Assembly: GCF_013177695.1 (NCBI RefSeq)
Contig: NZ_WOEY01000015.1
Coordinates: 95,465 to 159,464 of the forward strand
Direction of reading: 5' to 3'
Source: Paraburkholderia solitsugae
Lineage (GTDB): Bacteria; Pseudomonadota; Gammaproteobacteria; Burkholderiales; Burkholderiaceae
Length of the DNA: 64,000 nt
The stretch's first letter is position 1; every line of letters starts with the position of its first letter. Shown here one piece after another: positions 29,331-37,996 of this stretch. The position numbers and the translations under genes are program-made. The notes beneath the pieces were generated by a model, which saw only the letters and a program-made list of their open reading frames with translations, had not been told where the DNA came from and did no database searches.

Positions 29331-30221
29331 ATGACCGCATCGATCGATCTTGCCGGCCGCTATCGCGACGCGGGAATCGGTGACGCACTTGCCGAACTCG
29401 ATCGGGATCTGATTGGGCTCGCGCCGGTCAAGACGCGCTTGCGCGAAGTGGCGGCCTACCTCGTCGTCCAGCAGGCGCGCGCCGAACTCGGCATGGCCGG
29501 CGGTACGCCGACGCTGCACATGTGCTTCACCGGCAACCCCGGGACGGGCAAGACGACAGTGGCGCTGCGCATGGCCGACGTGCTGCACCGGCTGGGCTAC
29601 ACGCGCAGGAACCATCTGGTGTCGGTGACGCGCGACGACCTGGTTGGCCAGTACATCGGCCATACGGCGCCCAAGACGAAGGACGTGCTCAAGCGGGCAA
29701 TGGGCGGGGTGCTCTTCATTGATGAGGCTTACTACCTGTATCGCCCCGAGAACGAGCGCGACTACGGTTTGGAAGCGATCGAGATCCTGCTGCAGGTGAT
29801 GGAAAACCAGCGCGACGATCTGGTGGTGATCCTCGCCGGCTACAAGGACCGGATGGACACTTTTTTCCAGAGCAATCCGGGATTCAAGTCGCGTATCGCA
29901 CATCACATCGGTTTTCCCGACTACAGCGAAGACGAATTGATGTCGATCGCCGACAGCATGCTCGGTGCCGAGCACTACCACTTCGATGTGGCCGCACGCA
30001 GCGCGTTCGCCGACTACCTGACAGAACGCCTTCAGCAATCGCATTTCGCGAATGCGCGGTCGGTGCGCAACGCCCTGGAGCGCGCGCGGTTGCGCCAGGC
30101 GAACCGAATTTTCGAGGCCGCGCTTGCGGGCGCGGTACTCACCCCCGACGAACTGGCACGGCTCGACGTCGCCGACATTCGCCTGAGCGAGCCGTGTGTT
30201 TGCCGCCGCGCGCAAGGCTAA
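29331..30221 (+). CDS. cbbX: Red-type RuBisCO activase (AAA+)
   Basis: A 296-residue AAA+ protein. Walker A is [15 protein letters not shown], Walker [14 protein letters not shown]. The pore-loop region includes [19 protein letters not shown]. CbbX removes inhibitory sugar phosphates by pulling on the CbbL C-terminus and is activated by RuBP. A strong AAGGAGGAG site precedes the ATG. Its presence right after cbbS confirms a red-type enzyme needing repair. Confidence 0.96.
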   Translation: MTASIDLAGRYRDAGIGDALAELDRDLIGLAPVKTRLREVAAYLVVQQARAELGMAGGTPTLHMCFTGNPGTGKTTVALRMADVLHRLGYTRRNHLVSVTRDDLVGQYIGHTAPKTKDVLKRAMGGVLFIDEAYYLYRPENERDYGLEAIEILLQVMENQRDDLVVILAGYKDRMDTFFQSNPGFKSRIAHHIGFPDYSEDELMSIADSMLGAEHYHFDVAARSAFADYLTERLQQSHFANARSVRNALERARLRQANRIFEAALAGAVLTPDELARLDVADIRLSEPCVCRRAQG

Positions 30222-30255
30222 TCAATCCATCCAACCTTCCTGAAACGAGGCGACT

Positions 30256-31320
30256 ATGCAGAACAGACACATGACGCTGGCGGATTGTCTGACCGGACAA
30301 CTTCGCGAGCCGGTCGGCGCAATGGTCGACGAAGCGGACCGCGCCGGTCTCGACGTTCTGCTCGGCGAGATTGCGCGGACGGTTAGCAGGATTTCGTCGC
30401 TCGTGAGCCAGGGCGCGCTCGGCGGGCGCGACGCGCGACAAAAGCCGCTCGATGTCGCCGCGCACGACATGTTCGCGGCGATGTGCGAGCAAAGCGCGCT
30501 AGTGGCGGCTTTCGCGTCGGCAAGGATGGAGGCGGCCACGGCCGCCGACGGCACGCAGGGAGCGTACCTCGTCGCATTCGAGCCGCTGGATGGCGCCGCG
30601 CATGCCGGTCTGAACGTGACGGCCGGAACGATTTTTTCGGTGTTGCGTCAGCACGATCACCAACCGGCGGGGGACGCCGCCTTTCTGCGAACAGGCCGCG
30701 ACCAGGTTGCGGCAGGCTATGCAATTTATGGCCCGTCGACGATGCTCGTCCTGACGGTCGGCAGCGGGGCGCACGGTTTCACGCTGGATCGCGAAACCGG
30801 CACGTTCATCCTGACGCATCCATCGATCCGTCTGCCCGGGAAAGCGACCGGGTTTTCGATCAACAGCGCCAATGAGCGCTTGTGGGAGCCGCCTGTGCTG
30901 CGTTTCGTGCGTGAGTGCAGGGCGGGCAGCACGGGCGAACGCCAGCAGGATTTCAGCACGCGCTGGATGGGTTCGACAGTCGCCGACGTGCACCGGTTGA
31001 TGATGCTGGGCGGCGTTTACCTGCAGCCCCGTGAGCGCAGACAACCGGCGCGTCCGGGTCGCCTGCGGATGCTCCATGAGGCGAACCCGTTGGCATTGCT
31101 CGTCGAGCAGGCCGGCGGCATCGCGAGCACCGGGCGCGCGCGGCTCCTCGAACTCGAGCCTCAAACCGTGCATGAGCGCGTGCCGGTGATCCTGGGCTCG
31201 ACTTGCGAGGTCGAACGGCTGGAGCGCTATCACCGCGAATATGAAAGCGGCGCGGATGCGCCATTCATCTCGCCGCTCTTTAACGAACGTTCGCTGTTTC
31301 GCCCGGAAGCGCGCGCCTGA
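30256..31320 (+). CDS. cbbF: Class I fructose-1,6-bisphosphatase-like protein with altered metal site
   Basis: A 354-residue class I FBPase homologue, complete and in frame. The C-terminal half is normal (QVAAGYAIYGPSTMLVLTVG; LHEANPLALLVEQAGG with the late Glu ligand). The N-terminal metal region is not. The usual NVQGE stretch is replaced by GGRDARQ (57-62), the paired Glu of ASEEM is Ala-Arg (FASARMEAA, 86-94), and DPLDGSSN is EPLDGAAH (109-116). In the family these Asp/Glu residues bind catalytic Mg2+. It sits between cbbX and cbbP, so the expected role is fructose/sedoheptulose bisphosphatase, but activity is doubtful. Confidence 0.85.
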   Translation: MQNRHMTLADCLTGQLREPVGAMVDEADRAGLDVLLGEIARTVSRISSLVSQGALGGRDARQKPLDVAAHDMFAAMCEQSALVAAFASARMEAATAADGTQGAYLVAFEPLDGAAHAGLNVTAGTIFSVLRQHDHQPAGDAAFLRTGRDQVAAGYAIYGPSTMLVLTVGSGAHGFTLDRETGTFILTHPSIRLPGKATGFSINSANERLWEPPVLRFVRECRAGSTGERQQDFSTRWMGSTVADVHRLMMLGGVYLQPRERRQPARPGRLRMLHEANPLALLVEQAGGIASTGRARLLELEPQTVHERVPVILGSTCEVERLERYHREYESGADAPFISPLFNERSLFRPEARA

Positions 31321-31455
31321 CGCGTGTCACCGGAATGGATTTCGGATTGGACCTGGCGCAGTTCCGGCGTCGATCCATGAAACGGGACCTGACCAGCGCT
31401 TCGCCGTGCGTGTGTCTTGCGCGCCGGCGAGGCTTTGCCTGATGAGCGGGACATT

Positions 31456-32328
31456 ATGTCGATTCAACACCCGATTGTGGCCGTGACGGGTTCGAGCGGT
31501 GCCGGCACCACCACCGTGATGAATAGTTTTCAGCATATTTTCAGGCGCGAAAAGCTGAACGCGCAGATCGTCGAAGGGGACGCGTTTCATCGCTACGACC
31601 GTGCTGCGATGCGAGTGGCGATGAAGGACGCGGAGGAGAGCCGCCAGCAGTTCAGCCACTTTGGGCCGCAGGCGAATCTGCTGGAACAGCTTGCTGAACT
31701 GTTCCAGCAATACGCCGCATCGGGCCGGGGCCGCGTGCGCCAATACCTGCACGACGAGGCACACGCCGCCAAATATGATTTACAGCCTGGCATGTTCACC
31801 CCATGGACCGACGTGGTGCCCGATACCGATCTGCTGTTCTATGAGGGCTTGCATGGCGGCTTTGTCGGCCATGGCATCGATGTGGCGCAGCATGCGGATC
31901 TGCTGGTCGGCGTGGTGCCGATCATCAATCTCGAATGGATCCAGAAGCTGCACCGCGACAAGACGCTGCGCGGCTATTCGCAGGAGGCGGTGATGGACAC
32001 CATCCTGCGCCGCATGCCCGATTACGCGCACTACATCTGTCCGCAGTTCAGCCGCACGCATGTCAACTTCCAGCGTGTGCCGACTGTCGATACGTCGAAT
32101 CCTTTCACGGCGCGCGATATTCCGAGCGCCGATGAGAGTTTCGTGGTGATCCGCTTCACCAACCCGAAGGGTATCGATTTTCCCTATCTGTTGACCATGC
32201 TGCACGACTCGTTCATGAGCCGGCCGAACGTGATCGTGGTGCCCGGCGGCAAGATGGGTCTCGCGATGCAACTGATTTTCACGCCGATGATCCTGCAGAT
32301 GATCGACCGGCAACGACGCGCGGTTTGA
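31456..32328 (+). CDS. cbbP: Phosphoribulokinase
   Basis: A 290-residue bacterial-type phosphoribulokinase. The P-loop is AVTGSSGAGTTTV, followed by VEGDAFHRYDR and DLLFYEGLHGGFVGHG, and the C-terminal PGGKMGLAMQLIFTPMI. It makes RuBP from ribulose-5-phosphate and ATP. I use ATG 31456 (MSIQHPIVAVTG); the frame extends to 31417 without a better ribosome site. It follows cbbF after 135 bp. Confidence 0.95.
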   Translation: MSIQHPIVAVTGSSGAGTTTVMNSFQHIFRREKLNAQIVEGDAFHRYDRAAMRVAMKDAEESRQQFSHFGPQANLLEQLAELFQQYAASGRGRVRQYLHDEAHAAKYDLQPGMFTPWTDVVPDTDLLFYEGLHGGFVGHGIDVAQHADLLVGVVPIINLEWIQKLHRDKTLRGYSQEAVMDTILRRMPDYAHYICPQFSRTHVNFQRVPTVDTSNPFTARDIPSADESFVVIRFTNPKGIDFPYLLTMLHDSFMSRPNVIVVPGGKMGLAMQLIFTPMILQMIDRQRRAV

Positions 32329-32381
32329 CGCGCGCGTGCTCGCCACCATGCAGTGAATACCCGTTTACAGGAGATACAGTC

Positions 32382-33155
32382 ATGCAAGTCATGTCGCGCA
32401 ACCTGCCCGTCGATGCCGTCCTGTTTGATCTTGACGGCACGTTGTTGCATACCTCGCCGGATATCGGCAGCGCGCTCAATCGCGCACTGACAGAGCGTGG
32501 CCTGTCCGCGCTCAGTACGGATGTGACGCAAACGTTGATCGGCGGCGGGTCGGCCGTCCTCGTCGAGCGTGCGTTCGCCTTGCTTGGCGCCAGCCACGAG
32601 GCGCATTCGCACGATCTCGTGCTGCGGCGCTACGAGACCTGTTATCAATCAATCTGCCAGAGTGCGGATGGGCATCAGACGCAGTTGTGCCCAGGCGTTG
32701 AAGCCGCGCTGGATGGCTTGCGCCAGATGGGACTGAAGCTCGGTGTCGTGACCAACAAGGAGCAGCGCTTTGTCACGCCGCTTCTGCAGCGTTTCGGGTT
32801 GTCGGCTTGGTTCGATATCGTCGTCGATGGCGACACGCTCGCGCAACGCAAACCCGACCCGGCGCCGCTGCTGCATGCTTGCGACGCGCTAGGGGTGGAA
32901 CCGGCCCACACGCTCTATGTCGGCGATTCGGTCAATGATGCGTTGGCCGCGCAGGCCGCCGGGATGGCGATGATCTGCGTGAGCTACGGCTATAGCGCGG
33001 ACCATCCGGTATCGGAATTGCCTTGCCTGCGGGTCATCGACGATCTCGCCGAATTGCCCGAACTGATCGGCGGGCCGCGCCGGTGGCGGCAGCCGACCCG
33101 CGCAGCAAGTGGTGTGTATCGCGCGGAGGAGGAGCAGGCAAGCCCGCGGATCTGA
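32382..33155 (+). CDS. cbbZ: Phosphoglycolate phosphatase
   Basis: A 257-residue HAD phosphatase. Motif I is DAVLFDLDGTLLHT, motif II is VVTNKEQR, and motifs III/IV are KPDPAPLLH and YVGDSVNDALAA. It removes 2-phosphoglycolate formed by RuBisCO oxygenation. AGGAG lies about 8 nt before ATG 32382. It ends the cbb operon, 18 bp from the convergent sigma54 activator. The C-terminal 30 residues are Arg/Glu-rich and outside the fold. Confidence 0.92.
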   Translation: MQVMSRNLPVDAVLFDLDGTLLHTSPDIGSALNRALTERGLSALSTDVTQTLIGGGSAVLVERAFALLGASHEAHSHDLVLRRYETCYQSICQSADGHQTQLCPGVEAALDGLRQMGLKLGVVTNKEQRFVTPLLQRFGLSAWFDIVVDGDTLAQRKPDPAPLLHACDALGVEPAHTLYVGDSVNDALAAQAAGMAMICVSYGYSADHPVSELPCLRVIDDLAELPELIGGPRRWRQPTRAASGVYRAEEEQASPRI

Positions 33156-33173
33156 ACTGAAACGTGCGGTGCG

Positions 33174-35186
33174 TCAGGGCTTGATATGGACGCGCCGCAT
33201 CTTCCGGTACAGCGTGTTGCGTGTAACGCCCAGCGCCAGCGCCACCTGACTCACGTTCCAATGATGCTTTTCGAGCAGCGTGAGCAGCGCTTCGCGCTCG
33301 GCTTGCAGGATTGCATTGAGCGTCGGTGCGGCGGGGGCGGTATCTTCGCTTGCCTCCGCGGTGATCTGCGCCGCCACGTTCGCACCGGCCTCGCGGATCT
33401 GGCGGCCGGCGTTGCGCACGAGGTGAGGGGGCAGATGCGCGCAGGTCAACTCGGGTCCGTCGCATAGTGCAGCGGCCGTGCGCAGGACATTGCGCAACTG
33501 TCGAACGTTGCCGGGCCACGGACAATCGAGCAGGATCTGGCGGGCGTCTGTACTGAGCGAGAGCGGCGTGTCGCTGTCCTGCTCCAGAAGATGGTGAATC
33601 AGCGCGAGTTTGTCTTCGCGATCGCGCAGCGGGGGCAAATGCAGGGCGACACCGTTGAGCCGATAGTACAGGTCTTCACGGAATTGCCCGTTGGCGACGC
33701 ATTCGACGAGATCGCGATGGCTCGCGCTGACCAGCTGAAAATCGACCTTGATGGCGGTTTCCGAACCGAGCGGCGTCACTTCGCGTTCTTCGAGCACGCG
33801 CAGCAAGCGAGCCTGAAGCGCCAGCGGCATATCGCCGATTTCGTCGAGAAAGAGCGTGCCGCCATCGGCCTGCAGAATCTTGCCGCGTCGCCCTTCACGC
33901 TGTGCGCCGGTGAAGGCGCCCGCGCGATAGCCGAACAACTCGCTTTCGATCAGATGCTCAGGCAGCGACGCACAGTTCACCGCCACGAACGGACCGCGAT
34001 GACGGGCACTGGCCGCGTGCAGTGCATTGGCAAACACCTCCTTGCCGCTGCCGGTTTCGCCCTGCACCAGCACGGCAATGCCGCGATCAATCACGCGCTC
34101 GCCGAGACTGAGCTGGCCGGCGAGTTGCGTATCGCCGAATTCGACGCGCGGCACGCCCGGACGGCGGACCCGTTCGATCGTGACAGGGGTAGCCGGCACC
34201 CGGTTTCGCGCCGCAGATTTCACTGCCGCAGCCGCCTGACTGCGCGGCTCCTGGGCAACGACGAAAAAACGATTCGACGCATGCGCCCGGTAAATGGCCA
34301 CCGGATGAAACGAACTCCGCACACTGCGCGCCACGATATCCGATAGCGATGCGTTGAACAGATCGGTAATGCTTTTGCCCGCGACCTCGGCAAGCGTGCT
34401 GAAACCCAGCTGGAACAGCGCGCTGCGGTTGGCCCCGAGCACCATGCCGTTGTCGGCGATCGTGAGCTTGCCGGCGTGCAGCGTGTTGACGAATTCTGGC
34501 CGGCTGTGGAAATGCACCATATGGGCCTGAGCGTGACGCGCATCGAGCAGGCGATTCTCGATCATCTGCCGGGACATTCCGACCAGCACGAGCGAGTGCT
34601 GCTGCAGTAGCTGCGATCGGCTGGTGACGTCGAGTACGCCCGCGAGCTTGCCGCGTTCGTCGAACACCGGCGCGGCGGAGCAGGTCAGCGCGGTATAGCG
34701 CGAGAAGAAGTGCTCATGCTGGCGCACGGCGATCGCTTCGCCTTCGGCGAGACACGTCCCCATGCCGTTGGTGCCGGCTTCCCGTTCGCTCCATACGGCG
34801 CCGACGCAGAAGCCCCAGTCCTCGACCTGATCCGCGAATTCCGTCGATGACACCAGATGCAGAATCACGCCATCGGCATCGGTCAGCACGACCGCGAGAT
34901 CGGCATCGCCGAGTTGCTGGTAGAGCGTCGTCATCTCGAGTTTCGCGCAACCGATCAGATCGCTCTGGCGGTCGCGACGCACCGCGAGTTCGGCGCTGGT
35001 GAGCACCGGCGGCGGCTTGCACGCGTCAGGGTCGAGCCCATACTCCTGCAGGCAACGTGTCCAGGAACGGACCACGGGCGCGCTCGGTTCGAAGCGTCCG
35101 AGCCGTTGGCGCAGAACGTCGTCGACCCGGCCGCCGCGCTCCTCTACGCACTCCTCGATGAACTGGGATGACTGCATGACGCGCAT
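33174..35186 (-). CDS. Sigma54-dependent activator, AcoR family
   Basis: A 670-residue enhancer-binding protein. A GAF-type sensor spans about residues 80-220, a PAS-like domain about 225-320, and the AAA+ domain about 348-575, with Walker A at 376-383 (GETGSGKE), GAFTGA at 423-428 and Walker B TLFLDEIGD at 444-452. A Fis-type HTH (WNVSQVALALGVTRNTLYRK) ends the protein. AcoR-type regulators activate catabolic operons, often of alcohols or ketones, with sigma54. Its target is unknown; amine or alcohol oxidation genes are plausible from context. It lies downstream of the NarL-like gene on the same strand, with a 162 bp gap. Confidence 0.88.
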   Translation of the reverse strand: MRVMQSSQFIEECVEERGGRVDDVLRQRLGRFEPSAPVVRSWTRCLQEYGLDPDACKPPPVLTSAELAVRRDRQSDLIGCAKLEMTTLYQQLGDADLAVVLTDADGVILHLVSSTEFADQVEDWGFCVGAVWSEREAGTNGMGTCLAEGEAIAVRQHEHFFSRYTALTCSAAPVFDERGKLAGVLDVTSRSQLLQQHSLVLVGMSRQMIENRLLDARHAQAHMVHFHSRPEFVNTLHAGKLTIADNGMVLGANRSALFQLGFSTLAEVAGKSITDLFNASLSDIVARSVRSSFHPVAIYRAHASNRFFVVAQEPRSQAAAAVKSAARNRVPATPVTIERVRRPGVPRVEFGDTQLAGQLSLGERVIDRGIAVLVQGETGSGKEVFANALHAASARHRGPFVAVNCASLPEHLIESELFGYRAGAFTGAQREGRRGKILQADGGTLFLDEIGDMPLALQARLLRVLEEREVTPLGSETAIKVDFQLVSASHRDLVECVANGQFREDLYYRLNGVALHLPPLRDREDKLALIHHLLEQDSDTPLSLSTDARQILLDCPWPGNVRQLRNVLRTAAALCDGPELTCAHLPPHLVRNAGRQIREAGANVAAQITAEASEDTAPAAPTLNAILQAEREALLTLLEKHHWNVSQVALALGVTRNTLYRKMRRVHIKP

Positions 35187-35275
35187 CTCCGAATAATGAA
35201 GGACAGACAGGGCAGTGCATTCACCCTGAGTCCGATTATTCGTGGTCGAATTTCCAGTGACAATTCGCCTTAAGG

Positions 35276-35297
35276 GACTACCTCCTTGGAGGTAGTC
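35276..35297. promoter_or_regulatory. Putative NarL-type 7-2-7 operator (perfect palindrome)
   Basis: Ten-base arms GACTACCTCC and GGAGGTAGTC flank TT. The core TACCTCC-TT-GGAGGTA has the 7-2-7 spacing used by NarL/NarP-type dimers. It lies between the NarL-like gene stop and the sigma54 activator start. TTTTTT follows 5 bp later on the plus strand, so a terminator is the alternative, but no plus-strand gene lies upstream to be terminated. Confidence 0.55.
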
Positions 35298-35348
35298 GCG
35301 CGTTTTTTGCAGCGGTCCTGGGGGCGTTCCGGAGGCGAGGCCGGGGCC

Positions 35349-35993
35349 TCAGTGCCCCCGTGCGCCTTGCTCGTGCCGCCACACCACGGCTTCGAGCCGC
35401 GAATGCAGGTCGAGCTTGCGCAGCACATGCTTGACGTGCACCTTGACCGTACCCACGCTGATATCAAGCTTGCGTGCAATCGCCTTGTTGCACAGGCCGG
35501 CGACGAGGTAGTCAAACACCTCGAGTTCGCGTGCAGTCAGATCAGTCTGGCTGGCCGGCATGCGCTGGCCGCCCGAGAGCGCATGCACGAGACTCCCCGT
35601 CACCGCCTCGCTCAGCACGGCGGTGCCCTTGAGGGCCTTTTGCAGGCTCACGCAAAGATCCTCGGGGTCCATATCCTTCAGAAGATAGCCATGCGCGCCG
35701 GCCCGCAGCGCCGCGACGACATCGCGCTCGTTGTCGGACACCGTCAGCATGATGAAGCGCGCGTCCACACCGGCCTCGCGCATCAGCCCGAGGGTCTCGA
35801 TGCCGGTGACCTCCGGCATGTTGAGGTCGATCAGCACGACATCAGGCTTGAGACGGACGGCCATCTCGACGCCGTCACGTCCCGAGGACGCTTCGCCGGC
35901 GATCGCAAACGCCGGGTTCATCTGGATCAGTTGCGCGACGCCCTTGCGAAACAATGCATGGTCGTCGATGAGAAGAACTGTATTGGGGTCCAT
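35349..35993 (-). CDS. NarL-like two-component response regulator
   Basis: A 214-residue regulator. The receiver has the acidic pair D10/D11, phospho-acceptor D56 (VVLIDLNMP) and K106 (GYLLKDMDPEDL). The LuxR-type HTH is at about 145-205 (LTARELEVFDYLVAGLCNKAIARKL, split here; then SVGTVKVHVKHVLRKL). It is close to NarL along its whole length. Nitrate respiration genes are absent here; it sits beside the amine-oxidation operon. No kinase is adjacent, but a NarX-like kinase lies at 50.4-52.2 kb. A TACCTGT half-site occurs twice upstream of it. Confidence 0.9.
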   Translation of the reverse strand: MDPNTVLLIDDHALFRKGVAQLIQMNPAFAIAGEASSGRDGVEMAVRLKPDVVLIDLNMPEVTGIETLGLMREAGVDARFIMLTVSDNERDVVAALRAGAHGYLLKDMDPEDLCVSLQKALKGTAVLSEAVTGSLVHALSGGQRMPASQTDLTARELEVFDYLVAGLCNKAIARKLDISVGTVKVHVKHVLRKLDLHSRLEAVVWRHEQGARGH

Positions 35994-36171
35994 CGACTTT
36001 TCCTTGGCTCATTGACCAGACTACCTGTCTCTACTGGAACGGCCTGTCATCCAGTCTTGCAGCCGTGCGTTGGACGCGGGTGCAGTGCATCGCGCCGGCT
36101 GGGAACTGTGATGTTTTTTGAATTATTGAACAGTCTACCTGTGGATTGCGTTTGAAAAAAATGTTGAGTGT

Positions 36172-36215
36172 TAAAGAAAACTGCAGGCCGGGCATCTCGC
36201 GACGCGCCGGCCTGC
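36172..36215 (-). terminator. Intrinsic terminator after etfA
   Basis: Read on the minus strand, 9 bp arms GCAGGCCGG and CCGGCCTGC form a hairpin with a 15 nt loop, followed by AGTTTTCTTT. It lies 25 bp past the etfA stop and ends the trimethylamine dehydrogenase-ETF run. Confidence 0.7.
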
Positions 36216-36239
36216 GGGGTGATTCGCGTATACCCGGGT

Positions 36240-37199
36240 TCAGAAGTGGGTGCGCAGTTCTTCGCCGATTTCGAAGATGTCACCGACGATGCCATAGCGG
36301 GCGATCGTGAAGATGGACGCCTCGGGATCGGTGTTGACGGCGATGATGTTGTCGACGTGCTTCATCCCCGCCATGTGCTGCACGGAGCCCGAGATGCCCA
36401 TCGCGATATACAGCTTGCAGGCGGCAGCGGTCTTGCCCGATTGTCCGACCTGGTGCGCTTTTGGCAACCACCCCGAATCGGCGATCGGACGCGAACAGCC
36501 GAGCGCCGCGCCGACAGCGTCGGCCAGTTCCTTGAACTGTTCGACATGGGTTTCTTCGCCGATGCCACGGCCGATCGACAGGATGAATTCGGCACCCGGA
36601 ATATCGACTGCGCTGCTGGCGGCCGGTTCTTCGAACTCGATGTGTGTGCTGCGCAGCGTGACGGCCGGTGCGGCAAATGTGCTGACGGTGGGCGTGGCAA
36701 CGTCTTCGGGCGCCTTGAAGGAACCGGGCCGCAACGTCACGACAACGGTCGCCTTATCGGGAAACTCGATCTCCATGTTGACCTTCTGGCCGTAGCCGGA
36801 GCGCGTTGCCAGCCACGCGTCGCCATCGCGCGCGAGGCCGAATGCATCGGTCGTGAAGCCGTAATTGCCTTTGGCCGCGAGTGGCGCCGCGTAGCCCAGC
36901 GTGTCAATCGTGTGCGGCAGCAGCACGAGCGAGGGGGCACGGGCATCGATCAGCGCGCGCGTCACCGCTTCGTAGGTGTCGGGATCGAATGCGTCGTGGG
37001 CCGTTTGCACGGTCACGATCTCGTCGACGCCAGCGAGTTTCAGTGCATCGACGTACGCATCGGGCTGGGCTGCCAGCACGGTGACGGTAATGGCCTCGCC
37101 GCTCGCTTCTTTCGCCGCGACGGCGGCGCCGATGACTTCGAGGCTCACAGGCCGAAGTTGTCCCTGGCGATGTTCAACGACTAGCAGAATGCCGCTCAT
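36240..37199 (-). CDS. etfA: Electron transfer flavoprotein alpha subunit
   Basis: A 319-residue ETF alpha. The C-terminal FAD-binding region is intact: GCSRPIADSGWLPKAHQVGQ followed by SGKTAAACKLYIAMGISGS and NTDPEASIFTIARYGIVGD. ETF accepts electrons from trimethylamine dehydrogenase in methylotrophs; the dehydrogenase gene is 5 kb upstream in the same run. ATGA overlap with etfB fixes the start at 37199. Confidence 0.94.
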   Translation of the reverse strand: MSGILLVVEHRQGQLRPVSLEVIGAAVAAKEASGEAITVTVLAAQPDAYVDALKLAGVDEIVTVQTAHDAFDPDTYEAVTRALIDARAPSLVLLPHTIDTLGYAAPLAAKGNYGFTTDAFGLARDGDAWLATRSGYGQKVNMEIEFPDKATVVVTLRPGSFKAPEDVATPTVSTFAAPAVTLRSTHIEFEEPAASSAVDIPGAEFILSIGRGIGEETHVEQFKELADAVGAALGCSRPIADSGWLPKAHQVGQSGKTAAACKLYIAMGISGSVQHMAGMKHVDNIIAVNTDPEASIFTIARYGIVGDIFEIGEELRTHF

Positions 37200-37996
37200 T
37201 TCGCTTCTCCCCGGAATTCCTTGATCAGATTGGCCAGGCGCGCGGCCTGCTCGGCCGGCGTGCCCTCAAGCATGGTGGCTCGACCGACGCTCGGCACATA
37301 GACGCGCCGCACGCGCGACAGCGAACCGGCTGCGCCGATCTGTCCGGCGGCCAGCCCCAGCGCGTCGGGCGTGACGGTTTCGATCGGCCGTGACGCGGCC
37401 TGCTTGATGCCACGCAACGATGCATAGCGCGGTGTGTTGATGCCGAGTTGCAGCGTCAGGACGGCAGGGCATTGCAACTTGACCGTCGCATACGCACCGC
37501 CCTCGAGTTCACGGCGTGCGGTAGCCGTCTGTGCGCCCGGCGCATAGTCGAGTCCCGCGACGACCGCCGCATGCGGCCAGTCGAGCAGTCCGGCGAGCGC
37601 CATGCCGGTCGCACCATACGCGTGGTCCGACGCCTGCACGCCGGTGAAGATCATATCGGGCGTTTCCTTGCGGGCCAGCGCGGCCAAAACGCGGGCGATG
37701 GCGATCGGGTCGGATTCCTCCAGGTCGTCGCTCCAGATACGGACCGCGCGGTCCGCGCCTTTCGCCAGACACTTGCGTAGCTCTTCGTCGGCGCTGTCAG
37801 GGCCGATGGTCGCGACCACGACCTCGATATCGCCGCCCGCGGCCTCCTTGAGGCGCATGGCTTCTTCCAGCGCGTAATGGTCCCATTCGTTCAGATCGAA
37901 GACGTGAAAGTCGGCTTCGACATCGCGGCCGTCGTCACGTAGCTCGAAATCCTCATCGAGCGACACGACCTGCTTAATGGTTACGAGTATTTTCAT
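37196..37996 (-). CDS. etfB: Electron transfer flavoprotein beta subunit
   Basis: A 266-residue ETF beta. It opens MKILVTIKQVVSLDEDFEL and carries KCLAKGADRAVRIWSDDL and the ILxG-type GVQASDHAYGATGMALAGLL nucleotide loop. It pairs with EtfA. The start overlaps the stop of the LRV-repeat gene (ATGA), and the stop overlaps etfA, so three genes are translationally coupled. Confidence 0.94.
   Translation of the reverse strand: MKILVTIKQVVSLDEDFELRDDGRDVEADFHVFDLNEWDHYALEEAMRLKEAAGGDIEVVVATIGPDSADEELRKCLAKGADRAVRIWSDDLEESDPIAIARVLAALARKETPDMIFTGVQASDHAYGATGMALAGLLDWPHAAVVAGLDYAPGAQTATARRELEGGAYATVKLQCPAVLTLQLGINTPRYASLRGIKQAASRPIETVTPDALGLAAGQIGAAGSLSRVRRVYVPSVGRATMLEGTPAEQAARLANLIKEFRGEAK

Noticed and set aside
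30256..31320. cbbF as a frameshifted pseudogene
   Set aside because: The frame is intact over family length with normal C-terminal motifs; only metal-site residues are changed.
35276..35310. Rho-independent terminator reading of the 35.3 kb palindrome
   Set aside because: The T-run is on the plus strand, where no upstream gene needs termination, and the 2 nt loop is poor; operator preferred, though not excluded.
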